Source of the DNA: Micromonospora tulbaghiae
Lineage (GTDB): Bacteria; Actinomycetota; Actinomycetes; Mycobacteriales; Micromonosporaceae
Assembly: GCF_900091605.1 (NCBI RefSeq)
Contig: NZ_FMCQ01000001.1
Location: 1 to 64,000 of the forward strand
Direction: 5' to 3'
Length of the DNA: 64,000 nucleotides
Shown here: in pieces, positions 18,601-24,783 of the stretch
How the letters are laid out: the number at the start of each line of letters is the position of its first letter
Numbering within the stretch: the stretch's first letter is position 1
Notes under the pieces: model-generated
Told to the model about the DNA's origin: nothing
What the model saw: the letters and a program-made list of their open reading frames with translations, nothing else
The model's database searches: none
Made by a program: the position numbers and the translations under genes

Positions 18601-19086
18601 GTAGAGCTTGACGTAGGCGGCCTCGACGTCCCGCCGGGTGTCGTCCATGCCGTGCACCGAGGAGGGCAGCGGGAAGTAGCCTCCGTCGATCTCCTGCGGG
18701 AGCGTGTGGTGCCGCCGCTCGGCCGGCACCATGCCGGCCTTCTCCTCGTCGGTCAGTTCCAGCCTGTCGAAACCCGGCCCGACCTCGTCGCGGAAACCGT
18801 CGAAGAACGCCGAGAGCGCCAGCACGGTATGGCTGGCCTCCAGCAGTTCGTAATACGACTTCCCGCCGGTTGTCCGGATGCGGCCGGCCTGGTTTCCGGT
18901 GGCGTCCCGGACGAGCTGCATGAGCGCGTTCTTCGGGCCGAGCAGAGCGAGCGCCGCACCCTGGGTGAGCGCCCCGGCACCGAGGATTCCCGCGCTGACG
19001 ACCTTGTCGGTCTGGGTGATGCGCGTGCTGCCCGGGGCCAGCAGTCGTAACGCATCTCGATAGCTGAGGCTCGAACGGCGCGGCAT
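15631..19086 (-). CDS. NACHT-domain STAND NTPase (bacterial NLR-like)
   Basis: The 1151-residue protein starts at ATG 19086 behind AAAGGGG. Residues 1-320 are a helical N-terminal domain of the kind that precedes NACHT domains (conserved stretches ALSAFFDGFRDEVGPGF and LRLPNVDSGFISPDFR). The NACHT ATPase has Walker A LLGQPGAGKTLLTR at about 353-366, Walker B VVVIFDGFDELVQV at about 421-434, and the downstream ITSR sensor (PIITSRILVMD). Residues 600-1151 are an all-helical repeat-like region that would sense or scaffold. Bacterial NACHT proteins of this type include antiphage defence proteins, but no known toxic effector domain is recognisable here. It heads a two-gene operon with the hydrolase and opposes the FxSxx locus. 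Confidence 0.9.
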   Translation of the reverse strand: MPRRSSLSYRDALRLLAPGSTRITQTDKVVSAGILGAGALTQGAALALLGPKNALMQLVRDATGNQAGRIRTTGGKSYYELLEASHTVLALSAFFDGFRDEVGPGFDRLELTDEEKAGMVPAERRHHTLPQEIDGGYFPLPSSVHGMDDTRRDVEAAYVKLYDATIAFCEGLAAWPSVRRGLDLTSMRSRVVGRAMWHYEDRFDRLAADLPEFGFRMIRQAIEHNLIDNRKLTTEVSARLDALAQLYRNLAELSGPVAADRPDLLRESLDRLTGSLAAVFRQPLLRIKDVDFHLRLPNVDSGFISPDFRAAEYGKHTSPERERWWEDQPRRGDLVGFLSEYLTDPASLHRPLLLLGQPGAGKTLLTRVIAARLPASRFTAIVVPLRRMSGDSSPTEQIEAAIEQMMDERIRWADLRRATQHTTVVVIFDGFDELVQVTGTAHSQYIDRVAEFQEAQWDLGYSVIPIITSRILVMDRASVPQGTVLVRLEDLTDAQVTAWLAAVNAANEDRPGYRRLSARELLSHGELARQPLLLTLLAIYYNEHWADRRPGVTISRSDLFTGLLTAFIRRQVSEKAPTALPPHEREAREHQLRRDLAITAFAMFNRNRELVNRAALRLDLGCFGSGSGDGSRFELGDVLGPEQLVTAAFFVVYGPDDVQGEDARRTYEFLHTTIGDFLIAEYVIGALRSLAELRRHTRSPAGFGYQLDTGQFRALLSHQPLVKREAVVGFARELSSRHPDERNGIVETIAGLLAEARQRTNLAGVDGYRPAPYDPVRLLAAYTANLVALAALVSPDGVRHTDLMDEATWVSTVRLWRAGLDEKGQLAMISWLGRDADGRIIAERWRERRGETVNVAAEEARLLGDITTYGQLQAGARTWRGQQPDSFEAGRFHADLVSLATRRWPVPSLHQLILYDERSYRRLWARAVESPEAVSSTSATVLLECLAEDGAQLPREVVCGLTRVALSRLPDSPTAPPELIISCPYLIDEFPELVDSLGTTDDHAVLHALILRHGLHRLPQRYVPRVRRVLADIEDRLAELPLEDGVVSAEMAEQFAAARVDNRTALWLLMALSEYAELAWPKIPPRTMNALLAHRLPDEFLDEASLCRLLLDYLRAYDRVPAEVSLASALDTLRVLAASGPSDQIPAAEAV

Positions 19087-19124
19087 GCCGCCCCTTTCGC
19101 CGCTGACGGCCGGATCTCTTACAA

Positions 19125-19159
19125 GGATAGAAACTCCAGTGACGGAAAGCTATCTATCC
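19125..19159. promoter_or_regulatory. AT-rich dyad upstream of the NACHT gene
   Basis: GGATAGA (19125-19131) and TCTATCC (19153-19159) are perfect 7-bp inverse complements separated by 21 bp, in an unusually AT-rich patch 39-73 bp upstream of the NACHT start. It could be an operator. No regulator gene is adjacent. Confidence 0.4.
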
Positions 19160-19221
19160 CTCACTTTTCGATGTCGATCCCGTCCAGGCCTCCGGGGCGG
19201 TCCACCGCTCGCCGCCCCCGC

Positions 19222-19250
19222 TTGACGGGGACATTTACACCCTTTAGCTT
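19222..19250 (+). promoter_or_regulatory. Sigma-70-like promoter for the secreted metalloprotease
   Basis: TTGACG (19222-19227) and TAGCTT (19245-19250) are separated by 17 bp, about 100 bp upstream of the metalloprotease start, and lie in the most AT-rich part of the intergenic region. Fits a housekeeping-type promoter by sequence only. Confidence 0.5.
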
Positions 19251-19261
19251 TGCATGACGTC

Positions 19262-19276
19262 AGACGTAAGACGTCT
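19262..19276. promoter_or_regulatory. AGACGT-AAG-ACGTCT inverted repeat just downstream of the promoter
   Basis: Perfect 6-bp arms (19262-19267 and 19271-19276) with a 3-bp centre, plus another GACGTC immediately before. The position, at or just after the expected transcription start, suits a repressor site for the metalloprotease gene. Confidence 0.4.
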
Positions 19277-19349
19277 TTGCGCGCAGCATCACTCCTGGGC
19301 ACGCCTCACACGCCCCCGTCCGACGTCTCCCCCTCGAAGGACAAACCAC

Positions 19350-20687
19350 ATGAAGCTGTCGGCCCTCGGCCGCATCGCCCTGGCCACGAGTGTCACAGTG
19401 CTGACCGTCGGCGTCCTGCCCGACTCGGCGCAGGCCGCCGCCCCTTCGGTGAAGCGGAAGATCCTTCCCGTCCTGGTGGAGTTCAGCGACGCCTCGTTCC
19501 AGTTCCCGGACAAGGTGAAGGCGTCCACGCCGGACACCTACTTCGGGTCGAAGAAGGACTCCGCCGCCTCGTTCCTCTCGGAGGTGTCCCGCGGCAGGTA
19601 CACGGTGGTGCCCGCCGTCACCGGACAGTTCCTCGGTCCGATCACACTCGACCTGAGCGCCGCCGGTTGCCCGCACGGCCAGATCAACACCATGACGCGG
19701 GCGGAACTCGCCAAGCGCGGCCTGGTCGCCGGCGAGGACTACGACAGCCTCTCCATGGTCTTCCCGGCCCAGAAGACGAACTGCCCCTGGGCCGGGCTCG
19801 CCACCCAGCCCGGCCCCACCACCTGGATCAACCTGTACGGCACGGCCAGCGGGATCGACGTCGTCGGGCACGAACTGGGACACAACCTGGGCTTCAGGCA
19901 CCAGGGCCGCTTCCTGTGCACCGGCGGCGACCTGACCGCGTGCAGGTCCGAGGGTTCCAGCTACAAGAGCATCATGGGCGGCGGCGGCTACCGGTCGGGC
20001 TTCACGGCACCCGAGATGATCCACGCCGGATGGCTCTCCGACAGCACCACCAAGGTCACCAAGTCGGGGACCTACACGCTGCGTCCCCTGCACGGCACGG
20101 GCAGCGGAACGCGGGCACTCGACATCGCGCTGGGCAAGGACCGGCTCGTCCTCGAGTACCGCCACGCGGCGGGCAGCTTCGACGCGACGATCGAGGGTGT
20201 GCACGCCTACCGGGTGCCGGCCGGCACGTACAGCGGCGCCTCGCTCATCGACACCACGACGGCGAACAAGACGGCCGCCAACGACGCGCCGGCCAACGTG
20301 GACGCCGTCAAGAAGCTGACGGACCGAGCGAACCGGGTCTCGGTGGCGGTCGTCTCCTCCGGCAACGGCACGGCGAAGATCAAGGTCGCGCTCAACGGCG
20401 ACTCCCTCGCCGCCGTCGGAGCCCCCAAGGCGAGCCCGTCCGCGACGCCCACGGCGAGCGTGTCCCCCACCCCGGGCGCGAGCGCGTCCCCGACCGCCGG
20501 GCAGGTCGCTGCCGGTGACACCGGACCGGCCCCCGACGGGTCCGCGACGGCGGACCTCGCCGCCACCACCACCGGCACCTCCCGGACGGGGCTGCTCGGC
20601 GCCGCCGCCGGTGCGGTGGCGTTGGTGCTGGCCGGCCTGGTGACACTGTTCCTGACGCGCCGTCGCGGTCGCGGCAAGCACGCCTGA
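19350..20687 (+). CDS. Secreted, membrane-anchored metzincin metalloprotease (M6/M11-like)
   Basis: The 445-residue protein starts at ATG 19350 with GAAGGA upstream. A signal peptide occupies about residues 1-31 (MKLSALGRIALATS..., cleavage near AQAAA). The zinc site is the metzincin motif HELGHNLGFRH at 174-184, followed by a plausible Met-turn in KSIMGGGG. A second beta-rich domain runs to about 350, then a long Ser/Pro/Thr/Ala spacer, and finally a transmembrane helix (LLGAAAGAVALVLAGLVTLF) ending in RRRGRGKHA. The protease would thus be tethered on the outer face of the membrane with the spacer crossing the wall; no LPxTG is seen. The family call as gametolysin/M11-like versus M6 is not settled. 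Confidence 0.88.
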   Translation: MKLSALGRIALATSVTVLTVGVLPDSAQAAAPSVKRKILPVLVEFSDASFQFPDKVKASTPDTYFGSKKDSAASFLSEVSRGRYTVVPAVTGQFLGPITLDLSAAGCPHGQINTMTRAELAKRGLVAGEDYDSLSMVFPAQKTNCPWAGLATQPGPTTWINLYGTASGIDVVGHELGHNLGFRHQGRFLCTGGDLTACRSEGSSYKSIMGGGGYRSGFTAPEMIHAGWLSDSTTKVTKSGTYTLRPLHGTGSGTRALDIALGKDRLVLEYRHAAGSFDATIEGVHAYRVPAGTYSGASLIDTTTANKTAANDAPANVDAVKKLTDRANRVSVAVVSSGNGTAKIKVALNGDSLAAVGAPKASPSATPTASVSPTPGASASPTAGQVAAGDTGPAPDGSATADLAATTTGTSRTGLLGAAAGAVALVLAGLVTLFLTRRRGRGKHA

Positions 20688-20770
20688 CGTCGCTGTCCCC
20701 GGCCTGGCCCGCATCGCGCGGCGCCGACCTGTACACCGGCCATAGGCGTTCGCACGCGTATGGTCGGTGG

Positions 20771-21421
20771 GTGGGCAGCAGACAGGTTCGGCAGGCGTAC
20801 GGGTCGGTCGCGGAGCTCTACATCGGGCTCTTCGGCACCACCGGGCAGGTGCACGACGACGACCTCGCTCTCATCGGCCGTCACCTGGCCGGTCGGCCCG
20901 GCCCGGTGCTCGACCTGGGATGCGGGCCGGGTCATCTCACCGATCACCTGCGTTCGCTCGGCGTCGACGCCACGGGCATCGACATGGTGCCCGAGTTCGT
21001 GGCGCACGCGCGGGCTACCTATCCGGGCGGCCGGTACCTGCTCGGGTCGCTGGACGACCTCGCCGTCGCCGACGACTCCGTCGCCGGCATCCTCGCCTGG
21101 TACTCGCTGATCCATCTGCCACCACCGGACCTCGACCGTGTGCTCGCGGGCTTCCGGCGCGCGATCGTCGCCGGTGGACCGCTCGTGGTCGGCATCTTCG
21201 TCGGCGACGAGATCGGCGCCTTCGACCACAAGGTCGCCACCGCGTACCGCTGGCCGGTGGACGAGTTCTCCGCGCGGCTGCGGCAGGCCGGGTTCGCCGA
21301 GGTCGAGCGCCTGACGCGCCTCGACGACGCCACCCACCGTTCGCACGCCGCGCTCGTGGCCGTCGCGGCCGGCGATCAACCGGCCGGACGTCCGGGCCAG
21401 CAGGAATGCCGACGGCCGTGA
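20771..21421 (+). CDS. Class I SAM-dependent methyltransferase
   Basis: The 216-residue protein starts at GTG 20771. Motif I is VLDLGCGPGHLTDHL, followed by the acidic ribose contact in TGIDMVPEFV, motif II-like SLDDLAVADDSVAGILAWYSLIHL, and a methyltransf_11-type C-terminal half. The substrate is unknown. It stands alone, 83 bp after the protease gene and 40 bp before the DUF1330 gene, in the same direction. The last 20 residues (AGDQPAGRPGQQECRRP) are probably a disordered tail. Confidence 0.9.
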   Translation: MGSRQVRQAYGSVAELYIGLFGTTGQVHDDDLALIGRHLAGRPGPVLDLGCGPGHLTDHLRSLGVDATGIDMVPEFVAHARATYPGGRYLLGSLDDLAVADDSVAGILAWYSLIHLPPPDLDRVLAGFRRAIVAGGPLVVGIFVGDEIGAFDHKVATAYRWPVDEFSARLRQAGFAEVERLTRLDDATHRSHAALVAVAAGDQPAGRPGQQECRRP

Positions 21422-21461
21422 CAAGATCGGCGCTCGGAGCCCGACCGGCCGGAAGGACACC

Positions 21462-21803
21462 ATGACCGCGTACGCCATCGCCCATCTCCAGGACGCCGCC
21501 CCGCACCCGGACATCGCCGAGTACATCGAACGCCTCCCGGCCACCCTCGCGCCGCACGGCGGCCGCTTCCTCGTGCACGCGACGCCGCACGAGGTGAAGG
21601 AGGGCACCTGGCCCGGGGCCGTCGTGATGCTCGGCTTCCCGGGCATCGACGAAGCGCGGGCCTGGTGGGACTCGCCCGCCTACCAGGAGATCGCGCCGCT
21701 GCGCTCACGGCACATCGAGGGCGACATCATCCTGGTCGAGGGCGTGCCTGACGACTACTCCCCGACCGGCATCGTGCAGGCGATCCGGGCGGCGACGTCC
21801 TGA
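21462..21803 (+). CDS. DUF1330 family small protein
   Basis: A 113-residue dimeric alpha-beta barrel-type protein: MTAYAIAHLQD start, RFLVHATPHEVKEGTWPG, VVMLGFPGIDEARAWWDSPAYQEIAPLR, which is the DUF1330/EthD-like pattern. A GGAAGGAC ribosome site precedes ATG 21462. Biochemical role unknown. The stop TGA (21801-21803) overlaps a CTG that may start the next gene. Confidence 0.88.
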   Translation: MTAYAIAHLQDAAPHPDIAEYIERLPATLAPHGGRFLVHATPHEVKEGTWPGAVVMLGFPGIDEARAWWDSPAYQEIAPLRSRHIEGDIILVEGVPDDYSPTGIVQAIRAATS

Positions 21804-21874
21804 ACCAGCCCGGCCGGCGCGCCCGCGACCTGGGGATCGTCGTCGGGTCACTGCCCACCGGCCGGCACAACGCG

Positions 21875-22843
21875 ATGACCGACGTCCCCGGCGTCCTGGT
21901 GGGCCACACCACCGTCGACGACGGCGCCGACCTGCACACCGGCGTCACCGCGATCGTGCCGGAACAGCTCGGCACCGGGCGGGGGACGCTGCCCGCCGCG
22001 GTGTACGCCGGCAACGGCCACGGGAAGCTCGTCGGGTCGACCCAGGTGGACGAGCTCGGCGTACTCGAATCCCCGGTCGTGCTGACCGCCACGCTGTCGG
22101 TGTTCCGGGCGGCGGACGCGCTGCTCGGGCACCTGATGGAGCGCCGGCCGGACGGGCTGTCGTTCAACCCCCTGGTCGGTGAGACCAACGACGGGCACCT
22201 GTCGGACATCCGCCGCCGCCCGATCACCGAGACTCATGTGCTGGCCGCCCTCGCGGGAGCGACCGGCGGACTCCCCGCCGAGGGCTGCGTCGGGGCCGGC
22301 GCCGGCACCACAGCCCTGGGCTACAAGGCGGGCATCGGCACCTCGTCCCGCACGGTCCGAGCCGTCGGCCGCACGCAGACGGTCGGCGCGCTGGTCCAGT
22401 CCAACTTCGGCGGCGTCCTCACCGCGCTCGGCGTACCGCTACCGGTGGACGAGCTGGTCCCGGCCGCCGACCGGGCCGAACCGCCCGGCAACTCGTGCAT
22501 GATCGTGGTGGCGACCGACGTACCGCTGGACGCGCGACAGCTCCGGCGGCTCGCCCGCCGGGCGGTGTTCGCCATGGCCCGGGTGGGTGCGTCCTTCAGC
22601 AACACCAGTGGGGACTACGCGATCGCGTTCACCACGTCGGATCAGCCGCCGATTCCGGACGCCGCGATCGATCCGGTGTTCGCCGGCGTGCTGGACGCCG
22701 TGGAGGAGGCGCTGCTCAATTCGCTGTTCACCGCCGTCACCACGACCGGCGTGGGCGGTCGTACCAGTCACGCGGTTCCCCACCGGGCCGCCGTCGAGCG
22801 GCTCGCGGCGGCGGGACGGCTCACAGCCCGGCCGTACGCCTGA
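21875..22843 (+). CDS. P1 family peptidase (DmpA/BapA-like aminopeptidase)
   Basis: From ATG 21875 the protein is 322 residues. It matches the self-processing Ntn-type P1 family: ITDVPGVLVGHTTV-like start, a long alpha/beta body, GCVGAGAGTTALGYKAGIGTSSR, and the NSCMIVVATDVPL segment that contains the expected nucleophilic Ser at the autocleavage junction, then FSNTSGDYAIAF. Family members normally have about 25 more N-terminal residues of the type RARDLG...TG..NA; exactly such a stretch is encoded in frame upstream, back to CTG 21800, which overlaps the previous stop. The true start may therefore be CTG 21800. Probably releases N-terminal residues from small peptides. Confidence 0.9.
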   Translation: MTDVPGVLVGHTTVDDGADLHTGVTAIVPEQLGTGRGTLPAAVYAGNGHGKLVGSTQVDELGVLESPVVLTATLSVFRAADALLGHLMERRPDGLSFNPLVGETNDGHLSDIRRRPITETHVLAALAGATGGLPAEGCVGAGAGTTALGYKAGIGTSSRTVRAVGRTQTVGALVQSNFGGVLTALGVPLPVDELVPAADRAEPPGNSCMIVVATDVPLDARQLRRLARRAVFAMARVGASFSNTSGDYAIAFTTSDQPPIPDAAIDPVFAGVLDAVEEALLNSLFTAVTTTGVGGRTSHAVPHRAAVERLAAAGRLTARPYA

Positions 22844-23018
22844 TCCACTGCGCCTCTCGCCGTCGGCCGTTCGGCGAGGGGCCGAGTCCGATCATCCGCG
22901 CCATCGATGCCGATGCTCCGGCCGCTGCCAGCCGTTTCGTCGCTTGTCACGCCGGTAAGGGCCGGTCTGTCGGCTCAGCGACACTGTGGGCCGGACGCGT
23001 CGCTCCACACTGCCCGCT

Positions 23019-23717
23019 GTGACCGAACTCCCTCCCCAGAGTCCGCGGCGCGTACTGGCGCCGCTGTCCGACAAGCCCGGTATCCCGCTCGCGGCACCGC
23101 CACGGCCGTCGTGGTGGAGCCGCCGGTCGGCTGCGATCAGGGCTTTCCTCGGCCTTGCCTGCAGCGGCGCGCTGCTGGGCATCGCCATGACCGGATGCTC
23201 CACTTCCGAGCCGAGCGGATCACCGGAGAAGGCGGTGGCCCAGGAGGTGCCGACCGTGGCGGCGCCCACCACCGCGGCCCCCTCGCCCGAGGTCAGCACC
23301 GTGTCGCCCGAGCCGTCGCCCTCACCGACCACGGCCGCGCCGACCACCGCGAAGCCCGCGTCGAAGCCGAAGCCGCGCAAGACCACGGCGCCCGCCGTCT
23401 ACTACAAGAACTGCGATGCCGTACGCGCAGCCGGCAAGGCGCCGCTGCGGCGCGGCGAGCCGGGGTACCGGACCGGGCTGGATCGTGACCTCGACGGCGA
23501 GGCATGTGAGCCGGGTGGCGGCAACGGCAGCTCCGGCGGCGGGAGCACCGGAGGCGGCAGCACAGGCGGTGGCGGCAGTTCGGGCGGCGGCAACGACCCG
23601 CGCTTCGGCACCTGCAAGGAGGCGAACGCCAACGGGTACGGCCCGTACCGGCAGGGCAAGGATCCGGAGTACTACTGGTACATCGACCGGGACAACGACG
23701 GCACGGTCTGCGAGTGA
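23019..23717 (+). CDS. Excalibur-domain lipoprotein
   Basis: From GTG 23019 the protein is 232 residues. A basic N-terminus and hydrophobic core (AFLGLACSGALLGIAMTGC) end in a lipobox-like Cys, so a surface lipoprotein is likely. A Thr/Ala/Pro spacer follows, then two excalibur calcium-binding modules, YKNCDAVRAAGKAPLRRGEP...LDRDLDGEACE and FGTCKEANANGYGPYRQ...IDRDNDGTVCE, each with a DxDxDG-type loop and paired Cys. Between them is a Gly/Ser linker with repeats of GGGST. Two excalibur modules in one lipoprotein suggest a calcium-dependent wall function; the substrate is unknown. A terminator hairpin follows the stop. Confidence 0.88.
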   Translation: MTELPPQSPRRVLAPLSDKPGIPLAAPPRPSWWSRRSAAIRAFLGLACSGALLGIAMTGCSTSEPSGSPEKAVAQEVPTVAAPTTAAPSPEVSTVSPEPSPSPTTAAPTTAKPASKPKPRKTTAPAVYYKNCDAVRAAGKAPLRRGEPGYRTGLDRDLDGEACEPGGGNGSSGGGSTGGGSTGGGGSSGGGNDPRFGTCKEANANGYGPYRQGKDPEYYWYIDRDNDGTVCE

Positions 23718-23726
23718 CACGCGACT

Positions 23727-23753
23727 CCGGGGCGGACCGTGGTGCCGCCCCGG
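23727..23753. terminator. Bidirectional hairpin between excalibur and HxlR genes
   Basis: CCGGGGCGG (23727-23735) and CCGCCCCGG (23745-23753) form a perfect 9-bp stem with a 9-nt loop in the 39-bp gap between two convergent genes. Confidence 0.65.
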
Positions 23754-23756
23754 TTG

Positions 23757-24134
23757 TCACTCCAGCTCGTCGTCGAACGCCCTGCGGGCGCGCTCGATCT
23801 GCCCCATGTGCGCCTCGGCCCATTCGAGCAGGACGTCGACCGGAGCACGCAGGGTCTTGCCCAGCGGGGTGATCCGATACTCCACCGCAACCGGGCGGGT
23901 CGCCACGACGTGGCGTTCGACGATGCCGTTGCGTTCGAGCCGTCGCAGGGTCGCCGTGAGCGACTTCTGCGTGACCGCCGGGATCGCGCGGCGCAGCTCG
24001 TTGAAGCGGCACGGGCGCTCGCACAGCTCGTTCAGGACGCTCAGCGACCACTTGTCCAGCACCTGATCGAGCAGCTCTCGATGCGGCGCGTCGATGCGCA
24101 GCTCGACGGCACCGGGGCTCGCGGTATCGCTCAT
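23757..24134 (-). CDS. HxlR-family transcriptional regulator
   Basis: From ATG 24134 (GGAGAC ribosome site) the protein is 125 residues; an in-frame ATG at 24167 is less likely. It has the HxlR winged helix: LLDQVLDKWSLSVLNELCERPCRFNELRRAI, SLTATLRRLERNGIVERHV, VEYRITPLGKTL. The usual conserved N-terminal Cys near the helix start is absent, although Cys residues occur in NELCERPC. It is divergent from ridA, with a dyad between them, so it most likely represses itself and ridA. The inducer is unknown. Confidence 0.9.
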   Translation of the reverse strand: MSDTASPGAVELRIDAPHRELLDQVLDKWSLSVLNELCERPCRFNELRRAIPAVTQKSLTATLRRLERNGIVERHVVATRPVAVEYRITPLGKTLRAPVDVLLEWAEAHMGQIERARRAFDDELE

Positions 24135-24168
24135 GAAACCAGGTCTCCTTGAAGTGTCCTTCGTCAAC

Positions 24169-24189
24169 TAGGTATCAATAGTAAACCTA
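24169..24189. promoter_or_regulatory. Candidate HxlR operator between hxlR and ridA
   Basis: TAGGT (24169-24173) and ACCTA (24185-24189) form an imperfectly extended dyad with 11 bp between, in the AT-rich 78-bp divergent region. Position suits control of both genes. Confidence 0.45.
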
Positions 24190-24212
24190 AGTTGTCCTGC
24201 GGAGGAGAAACG

Positions 24213-24623
24213 ATGTCTGTCACCCGCTTCAGCCCTGACGGTCTTCAGCCGAACACGCCGTACCACCACGTGGCAGTCGCCACCGGATCGCGCCACATCC
24301 ACATCAGTGGCCAGGTCGCGCGGTTGGGCGACGGCTCGCCTGTCGCGCCCGGGGACCTGGCCGGGCAGGTCGCGCAGGTACTGCGCAACACCGGCCGGGC
24401 GCTCGCCGGCGCCGACGCCTCGTTCGAGGACGTGGTCCGGTTGACCTTCTACGTCACCGACTGGGCGCCCGAGAAGATCGGGCCGTTCATGACCGGCATC
24501 GAGTCGGTCGCCGAGGAACTCGGCCTGCCGTGGCCGCTTCCGCCGGCGTCGCTGATCGGGGTCGACCACCTGTTCGAGCCCGATGTGCTGGTGGAACTGG
24601 AGGCGACCGCGATCGCGCAGTGA
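24213..24623 (+). CDS. RidA family protein
   Basis: ATG 24213 lies behind GGAGGAG (24201-24207) and gives 136 residues. The Rid fold is shown by YHHVAVATGSRHIHISGQVARLGDG, LAGQVAQVLRNTGRALAGADASFEDVVRLTFYVTDW and the C-terminal LVELEATAIAQ. In RidA proper an Arg in the segment before the C-terminus (R105 type) binds the imine substrate; here the corresponding segment reads PPASLIGVDHLFEPDVLVELEA, without an Arg, so enamine/imine deaminase activity is doubtful and this is likely a Rid subfamily member with another role. Regulated with the divergent HxlR gene. Confidence 0.88.
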   Translation: MSVTRFSPDGLQPNTPYHHVAVATGSRHIHISGQVARLGDGSPVAPGDLAGQVAQVLRNTGRALAGADASFEDVVRLTFYVTDWAPEKIGPFMTGIESVAEELGLPWPLPPASLIGVDHLFEPDVLVELEATAIAQ

Positions 24624-24683
24624 GCACCTTCTTGCTCCGGAAACCCGGTCGAGCAGAGAGGCAGTCGATCAGCCTCGGCCGGG

Positions 24684-24728
24684 GTGCCCCTACGGTCCAG
24701 GGTCAGTTGAGCTGAACCGTAGGGACAC
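24684..24728 (+). terminator. Long stem-loop after ridA
   Basis: GTGCCCCTACGGT (24684-24696) pairs with ACCGTAGGGACAC (24716-24728) with a single mismatch over 13 bp, and the 19-nt centre can fold further (TCAGTTGAGCTGA). No T run; probably a transcript-end structure. Confidence 0.55.
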
Positions 24729-24758
24729 CTGGTCGACCACACCCACCTGAGCCGTTTT

Positions 24759-24780
24759 CGGTGGCCTGGGTGGGCCACCG
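24759..24780 (-). terminator. Hairpin at the end of the deacetylase gene
   Basis: CGGTGGCC (24759-24766) and GGCCACCG (24773-24780) form an 8-bp stem four bases past the deacetylase stop; on the minus strand it is followed by AAAACGG, so it is hairpin-type without a U tract. Confidence 0.5.
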
Positions 24781-24783
24781 GGA

